Positions 23,330-35,812 of a stretch of 64,000 nucleotides of DNA are shown in pieces. Every line of letters starts with the position of its first letter. Position 1 is the first letter of the stretch. A program made the translations under genes and the position numbers. The DNA comes from Ophiura sarsii (taxonomy: Eukaryota; Echinodermata; Ophiuroidea; Amphilepidida; Ophiuridae), in NCBI GenBank assembly GCA_035610835.1, contig CM069447.1:40413437-40477436 (forward strand), given 5' to 3'. The notes under the pieces are model-generated. The model made no database searches and was not told the origin of the DNA. It saw nothing but the letters and a program-made list of their open reading frames with translations.

Positions 23330-23529
23330 TCACCGACATTCAACATACACTGGTTTAAAGTGCCGCTTAGGAGTGTCTATATTTGTACCTCCCTTTATAA
23401 CTCGTGTGCATCCACAAGGATAAGAATGCGGTAGAACCCATCGCCATACTTTATATTCGTCTCTTTCTCGACCTACTGCACAGATATTATTAGTTATCCC
23501 CTGCATGTTCACACAATACGGAAAAATAC
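23330..23529 (-). CDS. Candidate terminal exon of a secreted Cys-rich protein
   Basis: The minus strand has an acceptor (accatag, ending at 23530) followed by about 66 codons to a TGA at 23332-23330. The peptide contains IFPYCVNMQGITNNICAVG, then a VWRWVLPHSYPCGCTR block and a final VECR. The spacing W-x-W-V-x-P-x-x-Y-P-C-G-C resembles the last strand of some cystine-knot cytokines such as spaetzle or neurotrophin-like factors, but I could not match a family with confidence. No upstream exon was found. Oddly, the first 36 nt of the exon sit in a perfect inverted repeat with the sequence just upstream (23493-23601), so this could be a broken or rearranged copy. It could also be a chance frame. 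Confidence 0.35.
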
Positions 23530-23601
23530 CTATGGTTTGGCATGTCATATCACATGAGGCCGCCATATTTTTCCGTATTGTGTGAACATGCAGGGGATAA
23601 C
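23493..23601. repeat. Perfect 36-bp inverted repeat hairpin
   Basis: 23493-23528 and 23566-23601 are exact reverse complements (cctgcatgttcacacaatac and mirror), with a 37-bp spacer. The left arm is the start of the candidate Cys-rich exon. Confidence 0.95.
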
Positions 23602-26538
23602 GAATTTATCGTTTAGTCCAAAGGCCCCAATAAAAAAAATGGTATTTAAACACTCACGGAAAAAGAAACTTCGAACAGTTCAAAACAAGGCGCTGAATTC
23701 TCTTCCCTTTCTACCTCCGTACAATTCTTTGAAGTTAACAACCCTTTAATAGGCTCTGCGCCATCACCTCTGTCCATAAAATCATCGCGAAAATATGTCT
23801 GGTTAGGTTATATGCAGATCATTTATTTTTTGGCGTGGGTTAGACCTTTTTGCAGTCTATTTCGGCCCCAGAATGTAACCGAAATCGACTCGGTTGCGTT
23901 TAAATCATCCGCCATTTTATTTGTTTATAATTTACATGTCGTATTTGAGCAACTCTTCCACAGACGCAAAGCAATCGCTTTACACGTAATATCATTCCGC
24001 GCCATCTGGTAACGTGGTTAATCGACGATATGGAATATATCGTGTGGTTTGACTTTGTTGTTTACACGATATGGATCAGATTTCATACGTGTTAACCAAT
24101 GAGATTGAAGTATGTACACTTACTAAACGATAAAGCCTCTGACCTGCTGGATATGCCCTGCGAACATGTAATGATGGTCAAAAGACAAGGTACGATATAA
24201 TGTAGATGGTGAAAGGTATCTATCTGAATGTGCTTAAAAGTAAATAGAGCGTCACTCTACACTGTAGCTGTCAAGAATGTTAAACCTAATTTGGCACATT
24301 TATAGCAAGTCGCTGAGCTCTGAAAGAGTGATTGCTACAAATGTGTATTGTAGGGGGAAAAGAACGCATTAGCTTTCAATTACGAGTATGATTTAAAACA
24401 ATATAATTTCGATTCAAATTGGTGTAATTTTATGAGTTGAAAGCATAGCTCGGCTTCTCGACTCTCATATTTATTAAATGTTGCTTCATATCTGTATAAA
24501 TCCAATTTAGTAGATGAACACATGATCGATGCACGCCAATTGTCAAAGTGTTCCTATTCGTTCATAGATTGTTCAAAAATGTTCAACATAAGAACATAAT
24601 GAATTGATCAGGCTTCGTGTTATCACTATTTTTGTGGTTTTACACAGACACGCCAAAAGAAACAGAGCTGTATTGTAAATAACAGGACATATTAAGTTAC
24701 GATTGAAGGACGGGAAAAGAGCTGTGCGTCAGAAACATAAGACGCCTCTTGTTAATAGTACTGCTTATTATTATACTAAACAGTGAAGAAGATTGGACTT
24801 CGTCAGATGTACTTTGGCGCCCTCTAGAGTAGTATGATAGTCTTTTTACCAATTTAAAACACTATAAAAATATGTTTTTTGTCTCAAAAATAGAATACTG
24901 CCCTCTGTAGGATTCACACCACTAAATAAATAATGGAAGAGTCCACGAAAGGCCTGTTGAATTGGTTGGGATGACCCTCCTCTAAGTGAAATATATAAAA
25001 ATGCTTCAAAAATAGTGTTGTTGGCCAAACTTTTGATCGGATGATTATTAAATGAAGATTATCAAACAATATCAGTGCAAATTTTCTTCTTTGACCAATT
25101 TTTTATGATTTTTTAGTCATTTTAGAGACTTCAGATAATTGATTAGAATTGCTTAGACCTAAGCTAGGCCTGGGCAATCTACAAACATGTGTATCTTTGA
25201 CGGCGCATATCTCGAAAAATTTGCCTTGAACTTATATATTTTTGTTGTTTACAGGAAAGCCAAGACCATGATCTTCACACAGAATGCAAAGTTGAAGCAA
25301 CCAGTTGCTTTATAAGCGAGAAAATGGCGAATAATCATGGTCCATTTTACACAGTAAGCAATGGGGAATTTATTAGTGGTGTGTACTCTGTAAGGCAATC
25401 TAATTCTTTACTCGAATTTGTATATGTGATATATTTTGATTGTGCGAAATCATTTTTCACTTGATTTTTTCATATGTGATAATCTTTTGATTTTGCATCT
25501 CTCCTTTGCATGAAAACAAATCATGTCACCCTCTTGTATTTAATCATGGAGTTGTATTTCATATAATGTTTGTTACAGAACTATCAAATTGGTCCAACAT
25601 TCACCTCTAGAGGGCGATATTTCACTCTTGTTGAACACAAATTACTGTTTTCATAACATTGCAGAAACCACAACATTATTCGCTATTCTTTAATAAATAC
25701 ACTGTCGCCGTCAGAGTTGAATGAAAACAGCATTTGTTATGTTTTGAAAACACAATACTACACTAGCAACCAAAAGTATTAGGACACTTTGTTATGGTGT
25801 CAGAATCATCCCATATATTAAATTTGGAGTGTAATATTTCACTACGAGTTGAACAAATGTGTTGTTGAATCTCTTCTCATTAATAAACTCATGTTTCCTG
25901 CAATATCTGCTAATTCAATTCCACAAAATTGAAGAAAATATGTGCCTTCTTGAAATCCCCATACAAATTTCCCATTGGAAATAGCTTATGAATAAGTCAT
26001 TAACCTCATTATAGCCAATGTAGTCCTATCATTATAGCTAATGTAGTCCAATCCCAATATTGTCACTGACAAGTCTTTAATCTCTCACATTTATTGACAC
26101 CTGATCTCTTCATTCATCTTCATAATAAGATATTTGGGAGGGAAATTTAGTTTTATTTTGACACCTTTACTTTCATATTTTAAATGGAAACCAACCAAAT
26201 TCTCTGTACTTATTCATAGCACCCATAGAAACCTGGACCCACTACACAGGGCTATCATTTCATCATGGCTTAAGAATTGTTGTCAAGCTATTTGACTCAA
26301 ATTAACTAAATATATGTGTACCAATGCAAAAAACCTTAATCACTGAAATATTGTTACAAATGTTTTCCCTTCTAATAATAATGTCTAAAGTAGGAATATC
26401 ATCCCAAATTTATTGTAACAAACTTTAACGAACTTTCCATTAATTTTATAACCGGCCAATTCCATGCCAAATGTGAAAAACAGCCAAAATTTCAAATTGG
26501 TTTTACAAGTTTTTCTCCTCTATTGTTGGTAAGGGGTA
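23602..26538. other. Long non-coding stretch
   Basis: No supported gene; the frames at 23812-24012 and 25028-24846 are short and lack domains. The phrase cgccctctagag near 24811 has a mirrored ctctagagggcg near 25605, a weak hint of a decayed TIR element. Confidence 0.4.
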
Positions 26539-27438
26539 CAGGGTGTCCCAAAAAAATGTTAACACTCCGGGCACATAAGATATCTTAAAAGGACAGGAAC
26601 ACACGGGTCTAATCTTGATGTATTATGAAAGCTGAGTAAATAAGCTTTCATTTGCATTTTATTGCGTTCCAATTGGTTATTTAGAACGGGAGATATGCTT
26701 CAGCAAACACGAGGAAGCAAAATCGGCTTGGTCCAATCCTCTCAGTATGAAAGTAAAGCTTTTAAAATGCACGAAGCAAGAAGCAACATGATTAAGTCAT
26801 TGATGTGCACACACACATCAGTTAATCTCTTCTTTGTTCTTTTCAACGCATTCTTTCGATTCTTTTCAAGCTTAAAAGACATAAATAAATATATTCCACA
26901 TAAATTATATAGGTATTTTATCATGAGTTCAAGTTCTATACTCTTTTTCCATGTGCAATGGGTAGCTGTCAGTAAAGCAGTCATTGAAATTGAAACATTT
27001 CATGTTCTTTGGTGAAATGGTCCATCCAATTAAATAAATTAACTAATAATTATTGCACTGAAATAAAACTAGTATTGCACTGAAATTAACCATAAATCAA
27101 TTTAAGCTTGAAAAGAATCGAACGAATGGGTTGAAAAGAACAAAGAAGAAATTAACTGATGTGTGTGTGCACATCAATGACTTAATCATGTTGCTTCTTG
27201 CTTCGTGCATTTTAAAAGCTTTACTTTCATACTGAGAGGATTGGACCAAGGCGATTTTGCTTCCTCATGTTTGCTGAAGCATATCTCCCGTTCTAAATAA
27301 CCAATTGGAACGCAATAAAATGCAAATGAAAGCTTATTTACTCAGCTTTCATAATACATCAAGTTTAGACCCGTGTGTTCCTGTCCTTTTAAGATATCTT
27401 AAGTGCCCGGAGTGTTAACATTTTTTTGGGACACCCTG
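26539..27438. mobile_element. Foldback element, 335-bp arms, TA flanks
   Basis: Ends cagggtgtcccaaaaaaatg and its mirror, flanked by TA on both sides (26537-26538 and 27439-27440). The arms 26539-26873 and 27104-27438 are inverted copies at high identity. TA flanks fit a Tc1/mariner-type target. The 117-aa and 80-aa frames across the arms are not genes. Short relatives of the terminal motif occur elsewhere (near 30362, 33862, 34009, 34196, 36385, 36739 and 43308). Confidence 0.85.
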
Positions 27439-28557
27439 TATATCTCTATTTATCAAGTCTGATATGATCTCACCTCAATTTGTTCGTTTTGGTCATTACA
27501 TTATCGTTTGAAAATAGGTGCGCAAAAAGGATAATGCTTTTTTAATTTGGCTTGAAAAAAGCTAGTTAAGAAAGTGTATTATTTTTGTAATATAAAGTAT
27601 TGCTTTTTAAATGCTATTTGTGATTTAGTTATTCTAAATAAAGCTTCCAATGAAAGTAAAAAGCAAAAAAGTGATATCACTTGCGAAAGGCGCACTGCGA
27701 GTTATCATGTTTACGTTCATTTTTTCCATTGGATCGCGTAACGTCCGTAACAATTTTTATTTATTTTTTCCTCTGGGAGAAAACTAATTGGCTGATTTTA
27801 ATAACATCACACATTCACTGTTAGTTTATGATGGGTTCAATCATTGAGCAAAAATAAATAAAAATCTATAATTAGAAATACCTTAACGAGCGTTACGGAC
27901 ATTACATAAATCGTTACGGACGTTACATAAATCGTTATGGACGTTACAGCTTTTACTCAAGGCTTTGAAGAGCTTCTAAATGACACACCTTTGTGAGCTG
28001 TAACACTGAAAATATTAATTTGTCAAAAATGTGGTCTAATTTGACAAATTAGACCACATTTTCTTCAACAATGGTTTAGACTTGTGCACTGCTACATAGT
28101 CAGTGTAGCCCAATTGAGGAAAAAGTACTGTTGACATTTGCAAAGTTGACAAGTCAGGAGTGTAACACTATGTAATTCTTTGATACTGTGTTGTCTTGCC
28201 ACATATTATGCTATGAACTTGAAACTTCCAGAGTAGTTTCTGATAAGCATTGTTTAAAATATGTTAAGCAGTTCTGTGACAGTTACATCTTTTGTGTATG
28301 AACACTTTTGCCCTCTAAAGTGACGAAAAACAAGTGTTTTTCATAAGAAAAATTACATTTTTTTCCATTGTCAGTGGTAGAGATATACTTGATAGTGTTA
28401 GAGTGGGTAGTGTTAATAACCTTTAATATAGATACCTAAAACACAAACAAGCTTTGTGTGAATGGAAAAAATTAGCATACTCTGTAGTAAATATGCCATA
28501 AAACATAAATAGATGTTTTCAGACTACCCCTTCCATTATTTTACAATTTTAACCAAC
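27439..28557. other. Non-coding stretch with short repeats
   Basis: Holds a few tandem copies of a 26-bp unit with cgttacggacgttacataaa (about 27890-27955); related acgtccgtaac phrases recur at 27737 and 29924-29965. A perfect 17-bp inverted repeat with a 3-bp spacer lies at 28026-28062 (gtggtctaattt and mirror). No gene. Confidence 0.6.
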
Positions 28558-28560
28558 TAA

Positions 28561-29815
28561 GGGACCGTTCATTATTTATGGTGGAGGGGGGGGGGGGGGG
28601 GGGGGGGGGGGGCAAATTCGAGACTCGTATGTTAAAATTACCTAACCACCTCTACAGCTGAAACTGAAAATTACATGACCCCCCTGCTAACCAGTAGCTT
28701 TTTACACAACACCCCCCCCCCCCCCTCCCGAAAAAAAATCAACTTGTCACATACTTAAGGGGCTGTCTTTAACTTTGGAATTTTGTTCATGCATAACCTA
28801 CGTTGTCAAATTTTGTTTGTGCCCTATCTGAACAGCCAATAATTTTATGATGCCCCTTCTTTTTATTGTGTGAAATTAGTATTGGCGAGCGTAGCGAGTT
28901 GGAATTTTTTTCTTCTCATATTTATACATTTTGGATGGTTTTGTGAGTCTTTAGAACTCGAACAAGTTAGAACATTCTGAGCAGAAACGTATAATCCAGT
29001 GAAACGTTCTACTTTTGTGAGCATTGGTGCAAAGCAGAAATGGGGTAAAAAGCATGCAACAAATCACATTTTTAAATCATGAAGGGGTCACACCACTAAA
29101 TAGAGCTCCATAGGGATATGTACAAAAACACCGATATAAAACTCTGTTTTAGACCACTAAATTACGAAATTGGACCCTATAGAGTAATTTTTTCTTAAAG
29201 ATTATCACATTTCCCCACCAAAAAGTGAAAACAGTTGACTACCTCTCTGACGAGCTTGGAAATGTCGCCGTAATCGCCAATGTTTCCAGTAAAAAGCACA
29301 AATTTGAAAGATCTCTCAACATTTACCTAGATGATATTCACACTTTATAGTCAGGGTGCATGAAGGTGATATCCCATTAATCACAATTAATCAAAAATCA
29401 TAGGCATTTACGCAATTGTATTACTTATTAATTGTCTTTTTAAATTGAGGATTTTGTGATGCATACTTTCCGATTCTAGCTTTAAACACCGTCCTTAAGG
29501 GTAGGGGATACCCCATTTAGTGTAGTGCACCCTGAAATTGGATTTTGTAACATTATACACCCTGTGGCTCTAATGTCTCGACCGTTGATGATTATATAGA
29601 TGTTTTTTCCACCATATCGTCGATTTGCTGTCCAGAAGTCGTCTGATAGTAAAGTTTTTGAAGTCGATAGGTTTTAAGAAAATATGCGCGAAGCCCCCCC
29701 CCCCCCTGTTCAAGAATAAAAAGTTACATAACCCCCCCTATTTTAACATATGAAAGTTACATGACCCCCCTATAGTTTACCCCCCCCCCCTCCACCATAA
29801 ATAATGAACGGTCCC
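28561..29815. mobile_element. TIR element with TAA target duplication (Harbinger-like)
   Basis: Ends gggaccgttcattatttatg followed by gtggagggg, mirrored at 29783-29815. TAA direct repeats flank both sides (28558-28560 and 29816-29818). Three-base TAA/TWA duplication is typical of PIF/Harbinger. Long G runs at 28587-28612 and C runs near 28713-28727, 29696-29706 and 29780 sit just inside the ends. No transposase is visible, so it is non-autonomous. Confidence 0.75.
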
Positions 29816-29818
29816 TAA

Positions 29819-30673
29819 CATCAAAGTAACACAAGAAAAACACATGGATTTTATGACAAATTATGGACAAAATGTCCCATTTTGATATTATAAATCTTGT
29901 TTTATTATTGATTTTAACACCTGTAACGTCCGTAACGCTTCAAAATGTAACGTCCGTAACACTAAATCAACAGCGTTGGACGATACGGGAGTATTTATTT
30001 CAAACTTGCTTTTCATGTTAACATAGAATGGAGTCAGGGCTTGCTCAATATAGTTGACAGAAAAAATATATATAGCCTCACAATGTGTAAAATCCAGCGT
30101 GACACGGTTCACAGAACATAACGGTAAGATTAATCGGCTGGTCTTAGATTTTTTTGACACGATAAGGTCATGTTTTTTAACCTGGGCTACATTTGTCTTT
30201 CATGTGTCATTTCATGAAATATACCTCCTTTCGCAGTTTCAGTAGAATATATCAACATGTTTACATCTAACGTGTATGAAACCATATATATTTGGAAAGC
30301 TTATAGTCTAAGAATTGAAAATATGGTAACTCGAAATCAAATATATAGGTGAAGTAAACATTATACAGGGTGTAACAAGTAAAATGATATACCAACTGAT
30401 TATTTTCTTTTTATCTTCCATTGTCTAAATGCAGGACCTATTTAAAGGCTAGGCATGTTTTTGTGTTGTAATTGAGTAAATAACCTATCATCCAGCAATA
30501 TACAATATTATTTGGTCAGCTTTTTAGGAAATATATACAGGGTGGTCAAATACAAAAATGCTAAATACTAGAAAAAATAACTTAATTATGCAAATACAAA
30601 TAAGGACTAATTGTTTTTACATCAAAATCAGTCTTGATAACTCTTTCCAATTTTCCTGCAAGTAAAATTAGAA
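29819..30673. other. Non-coding stretch
   Basis: Contains the acgtccgtaac phrases near 29924 and 29952, and tacaggg(t) motifs near 30362 and 30537 that resemble the end of the element at 26539-27438. No supported gene. Confidence 0.4.
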
Positions 30674-31006
30674 TTAGAATGCTTTATTACAGAACAACTG
30701 TCCATGTTCACCCATATATTTGGCAATTATCTCCTCCTTCTCCCCCTCCTTGTCGATGAGTTTCAAGAAGGATCTGCCGATATTGGTTGATACGCTTTTG
30801 CTGTATGGCGGGTTGAACCAGATGATATTGCGCTGCCGATGTCGCGACTTCTTAGGTTGCTTTTCCGTGTACAATAAGTGCAGGGTGAATCCGCTAGATC
30901 TGGAGGCGTCGTCGTATGCTGGCGCGGCTTCATCTAATGCTTCTCTGTCATATGAAATGTCGGATATCCGTCTGCTTATAGATGCAACTACGTCAACAAT
31001 AACCAA
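30674..31006 (-). pseudogene. Retroelement protein fragment, IIWFNPP block
   Basis: A 110-codon minus frame contains RNIIWFNPPYSKSVSTNIG followed by FLKLID. This block is widespread in retroelement proteins of aquatic animals, where it normally lies before a GIY-YIG-type C-terminal region. Here it ends shortly after in unrelated sequence. It lies downstream, on the same strand, of a fragment that should be its C-terminus (31056-31450), so the order is permuted. Confidence 0.6.
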
Positions 31007-31010
31007 CGAA

Positions 31011-31075
31011 TTTATTAATTAATTAATTAATTAATTGATTTATTTATTTATTCATTTACTTATTTACGAAGCAAT
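31011..31075. repeat. ATTA/TTTA microsatellite
   Basis: attaattaatt followed by tttatttattt repeats separate the two retroelement fragments. On the minus strand this could be the short-repeat tail of the upstream fragment. Confidence 0.8.
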
Positions 31076-31450
31076 CTTCTTGCAGAGTGCTCAATGCGAT
31101 GCAGAGCGAAATATAAGTTAAACCATTGGAACAATAATTCTGTGTATACCGGGGAAGTCGTTGGTTATTGCGGACGTTCTTGTAGATGCCAGTTATTCCT
31201 CTGGAACAATTCGCAAGGTAGAACTTGTTTTCATGGCGGCACTTGGAAACAAGCTCAGATCTTTTGTTGAGGAGTCTTCGATGATGTGCATGTGCAGCTT
31301 CTTCGTGAGGCAAAGGTCGCACCGCTTGGATCCGTTGACGTATGCACGCGCTCTTGTGATGATAGACCATTTGATGGTGATGGTTGGTTCTTCTTCTTTA
31401 GCTGCCACACGTCACGCGTGTCTTGAGAGCTCAGTGCTGTGTTGGTGTTT
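31056..31450 (-). pseudogene. Retroelement GIY-YIG-type C-terminal tail, frameshifted
   Basis: Minus-strand pieces in shifted frames read TELSRHA, then ITIKWSIITRARAYVNGSK with RCDLCLTKK, then LLNKRSELVSKCRHENKF. Together they match the usual end of GIY-YIG-containing retroelement proteins (LS-x-H-x-W-x-L, C-x-L-C, LNKRSEL, CRH). The GIY-YIG core itself is missing. Stops and frameshifts show decay. Family assignment is from remembered motif style. Confidence 0.6.
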
Positions 31451-34400
31451 TTCCTTTCTTAAAGGGGCGTGTTCCTCTCAAGTGTTTGTCCTGGACAAAA
31501 GTCACATGACTCCCTGCGTACCCGAGTCTCCGTGTGTCTATACGTATGGATGGTGAAATGTACATGTATGTACGGTACGAACGAAATAGGTGTCGAGAAT
31601 CGTTTCGCAAAGTAGTATTATGCATTATAATGATATCAGAATTACCATCTTCTTAAACATATGATCAACTTTTTGGCGAGAGCCTATGATAAAAACACAC
31701 AATAATAGAGATAAAAAGCATGTTTAGCCTCCAATTTAGGGGATAGTTGAATTTTGAACCACATAATGAAAACTAGCCCGCATCTGCTCCAACAAAACTT
31801 TACACGCATCATTTCCCATTGAAACCGCTCGAAAATGTTACCTCTTTTTTCGTAAATTCTTCCCTAAAATACACAACGCAATATTTCTTGAATTTGGGGC
31901 GAACGGATTATGAAACTAGACACTTGAAGATTTACTCTAGACTAAATACTGTTACGATAGATGCTAGCATAACGAAGTACTGATTTTTTTAAAATCCGAA
32001 AGCCCTCCTATTTTTCCTGTTATGAAGTGAAAAATGATCATTTTTTAGCTCTAAATTGACCACCCCGTCCTACTATAATTAACGTAACTCGAGAACTAAA
32101 GGTCGACGAACGGATATAAATAGCTAACGATATAATCTTTCTAATGATATAAGGTTCGGCCTGATTGGCCGTATAGCAACGAAGCACAAATTTTAGTTAA
32201 AGTTGCACTAATTTCCTGTTTTTGACGTCTTGAAAGCATGGGTAAAATAGAGTAACAATGCAAAACTTGGTCTGTGTGCATAGTGTGCGTTCATGCATGG
32301 TGATTTTCTATTGTTATCAAATGTACACGGTCAACCCTCCTTGACTACCGCACACAGAGCTCGAACTAGATCTTTTGCTTAAAATCATGCCAACGTTTTC
32401 ATTATGCATGTAATTTTATTTCCATTCATGTGTATGTGTCACCTTCATTAGCTCACACGGTAAAGCATACGTCTCACAACCACGAGGTCAGAGGATCGAA
32501 TCCTGCCAGCGCGATAACCTGTTTCTGTTTTTTTACTACATTTATATTTCTTGAAATTTGCAAAATTGTCCGGGAGGATTTCGTTATTTTTTTCTTCTTC
32601 TTTTGCAATTTCACTGTAAAATGAATGAGCTGTATATTCCGTTCCATCGAACTATGGAGAGACCCTACAGCTACACTGTAGTCTCATGGAATCGGTAAAG
32701 GCCAATTGTTACGTAACAGTTAATCGGGATATACATTATGTCCTTGAATCGATTTTCTTGTTTCATGCCACCGATTTAAAATTTGATTGCGTTTTGATTG
32801 CGTGAGTACTTATGCCAGCGAATTACAATCAAGCCTGTGCATTTTCTGAGATTTTAATTTGAGCGGGTGGTTACTCAATCATTCTCTTTTCAATTAGCCA
32901 ACACTGTTGAATCATTGATGAATACATTTTTTCAAATCATGAGAGTACTGAGTAATAATCAATCATGATATTCATAACAAACAAAAACACAATAGAACAT
33001 TTCAAATCCGAAAATATTCGATCGGTTCCGAATGTTTCCGATTAGCCGAGTGTGTTTTGGCATCAGTGGATGACTCCGAGTCATCCACACACAAAGAAAC
33101 GTGTTTACAACCCGTGTCTTTAATAATCCGTGTGTGGATTGCGCTAGTGTATGTTGGTGAAATATCATTTTACTCACACAAAGGTGTGGCGGTCTGGCGG
33201 TGTTACAGTAGGTCACAGGTCACTAATAGGTATATCAAATAAGGTGGGGCCGTTTCAAAAAATCCTTAAAATCGTAATACGTGTCTCTATTTTAAATAAA
33301 AGTTGTCAAAAAAACATAACATCTTTGGTATCATATTAAAGGCAATTTATCCAGCTACCGAATAAAAAAAGGATTAAAGCCACATGTTTAGCAACAGTGA
33401 AGTTATCAATCTAAACGTCGAGTGAGTCAAGGGTGGAGCCGGTGGATAAGGCGCCGGTGGATGAGGCGCCCATAGGTTTCTACACAAAATAGCGGAAAAC
33501 TAGAACTTTTGAAATTGATGCCATTTTAAAAGTATACATATAGGAAAGTATTCAAACTTCTCATATGTGTTAATAACATGTGCCTGCTACTATGACTATT
33601 AATATTGAATTGTTATCTAGACATTCTCTACTATAATATGATGTTCAATTCAGGGAGTGTTTTAATGAAAAAAATACACAGTTTTATTCATTTTATTGAT
33701 TAAACAATGGCCAAATCGCAGTCTCTCTATTTCATTTGTGTGACTCTTCGGTCCTTTTCTACCCTGGGTAGTAAAACATTTAACTAAAAAGGCCAGAAGT
33801 GTTTCTTCACAGAATTGTTCATAGATTTATGAAAAATTTGCTATTTAGACATATTTTGGACCACCCTGTATTCAAAACTTTAATGATATTCATGTAGTTC
33901 ATTTTGATAACCATTTTCCTTTAAATTAAATAGTCCATGCTAACTAAATTTCATAGAATATTATATACAAACCTTCATTTTATGCATTATTTCATCATCA
34001 TTTTAGACACCCTGTACTTTTCCTGTACGTACATTTTGGGCAGGTGATTCTTAGCAAATTTGGTAGCACCTTCTGCGGTTGTTCTGATTTTGGTGACTAT
34101 CTTAAGCTAAACCCTAATTGTACAAACTATCAACATATTTTGTGAGGAGCAAAAACGATCAACTTTTTTATGTTCCACCCTGTAAAAATGTTACACACCC
34201 TGTATAATTTGATTTTTTTTGGCAAAAATGAAATAACCTTGAATCATAAGCTTTCCAACAATATATAGTTTGTGGGTCATTAAGTATGTAAAACTTAAGT
34301 TTTGTCCCGTTTAATCAGAATTGGTGCATTTCTCAACATTATTAGAAGTGAAACATTTTTTTGGACCAGTTTGTGACTTCTGACCAGTACCAAAAACGGT

Positions 34401-34921
34401 GAGATAGAAAAAGATTCGGGGTAATACTTTCACATTTACCGTCTGCTCGATGAATTTTGAAGTTGAACTTCTGAGAAAAGAAAAATCAAGACATGGTAAT
34501 TTCACCTTTTTGGCAAAATGCAAACAAATGTATGATCACACTCTCACAATGTTTTCTCACCTCTTCAAAATAAGTTATATGCTAGTACGTCATGAGATTA
34601 TTATATTACACGAGATCGAATTCGAACATCAATTTCGAGCCGCGAAATCCGTGAACCCTCCTAGCCTATTATTTCTATGCGTCCTAGCTATTTTTAAAAT
34701 TATTACATTCAGAAACAACAAATGGTGGTTGGAAATAAGAATCTATTCAATAACACAGGCCGATTGATTTCTATTACGTAACAGTTGGCATTTGCTTTAC
34801 TATGTTTATTTCAATCGATAAAACACACATAGCATGACGAGTTTCTATTGTATTGGTTTATTGCATAGGGTCACATTTATTAAGTTGAGACCCTAAATAG
34901 GGTGGATTTGTCACATTTTCC
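31451..34921. other. Long non-coding stretch
   Basis: No supported gene. Contains a tRNA-like sequence (annotated separately) and several caccctgta phrases (33862, 34009, 34170, 34196) that look like ends of decayed elements. Confidence 0.4.
32442..32512 (+). repeat. tRNA-like sequence
   Basis: A-box TAGCTCACACGG at 32449-32460 and B-box-like GGATCGAATCC at 32492-32502 with tRNA spacing. No convincing acceptor stem. Probably a SINE head. Confidence 0.6.
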
Positions 34922-35812
34922 CGCTTATTTGCCATTCAAATGCTTATATTTTTCAAACCATACATCACAATTGAGTATATTTAGTCTCATTTGGAAGAAT
35001 ATTTATTACTTTAATAGTATCTATGAGAAAAATGTTTAAATCAAGTTGAGATTAATTACTATAACTCGTTAATTACAATTGGTCAGGGTGGAGGCGGGTG
35101 AGGATGCACGCGGGTGAGGATGCACACTATGAGCGTGTTTCTGCTGGGACACTGCAAAAAGTAAACGCTAATAAACGCTAAGTTTCAATCGGTCAGTTTT
35201 TAATTCCCCCCTGTTTCTACTCGCGAAAAGTTACCGCTAAGTGTATCGATCCTAGTCGATGGGCCACGACATTTGACCTTTGGTAATACCAAACAATGCC
35301 ACCGCACCTGGAAAAGATTGCTTCACAATAATGTGTATAACCCAGCGTGACACGGTTCATGGCGCAAACCGCTAAGAATCGCCTTTCTATTTCTATTGGG
35401 TTTATTGCCGATTATTGCCGGTTCCAAACCTGGTTTGTGAAGGTTTTTGGGATTACCAAAAATACCGATTATTGCCGGGTTCTGCCTGTTTCTACTGGGC
35501 AAACTTAGCGTTTATTAGCGGTTTCTTCCCCAGCAGAAACACGCTCTATGTATTTCCAATGGGATGGGCAACATTGTTTCGCTTATTTTCCATTCAAATG
35601 CTTATATTTTTCAAACCATACATCACAATTGAGTATATTTAGTCTCATTTGGAAGATAATTTATTGCTTTAATAGTATCTGTAAGAAAAATGTATAAATC
35701 AAGATTAATTACTATAACTCGTTAATTACAAATAGTCAGGGTGCAGGCGGGTGAGGATGCATGCGTGTGAGTTTGCATGCTATGTATTCCAATGGGATGT
35801 GCAACATAAATG
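34922..35812 (+). repeat. Tandem duplication split by a TIR element
   Basis: 34922-35130 continued at 35547-35579 is copy 1; 35580-35812 is copy 2. Shared phrases include tttttcaaaccatacatcac and ataactcgttaattac. The unit is about 242 bp when the inserted element is removed. Confidence 0.85.
35131..35546. mobile_element. TIR element with visible empty site
   Basis: Ends gagcgtgtttctgctggg and mirror (cccagcagaaacacgctc), with a second inner inverted block (aacgctaataaacgctaa against tagcgtttattagcg). TAT lies on both sides, and copy 2 of the host duplication shows the site without the element (gctatgtattcc). No coding capacity. Confidence 0.85.

Noticed and set aside
26662..27015. 117-codon frame with a hydrophobic segment
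   Set aside because: It lies across the left arm and centre of a foldback element; the opposite strand also has a long frame, as expected for inverted repeats.
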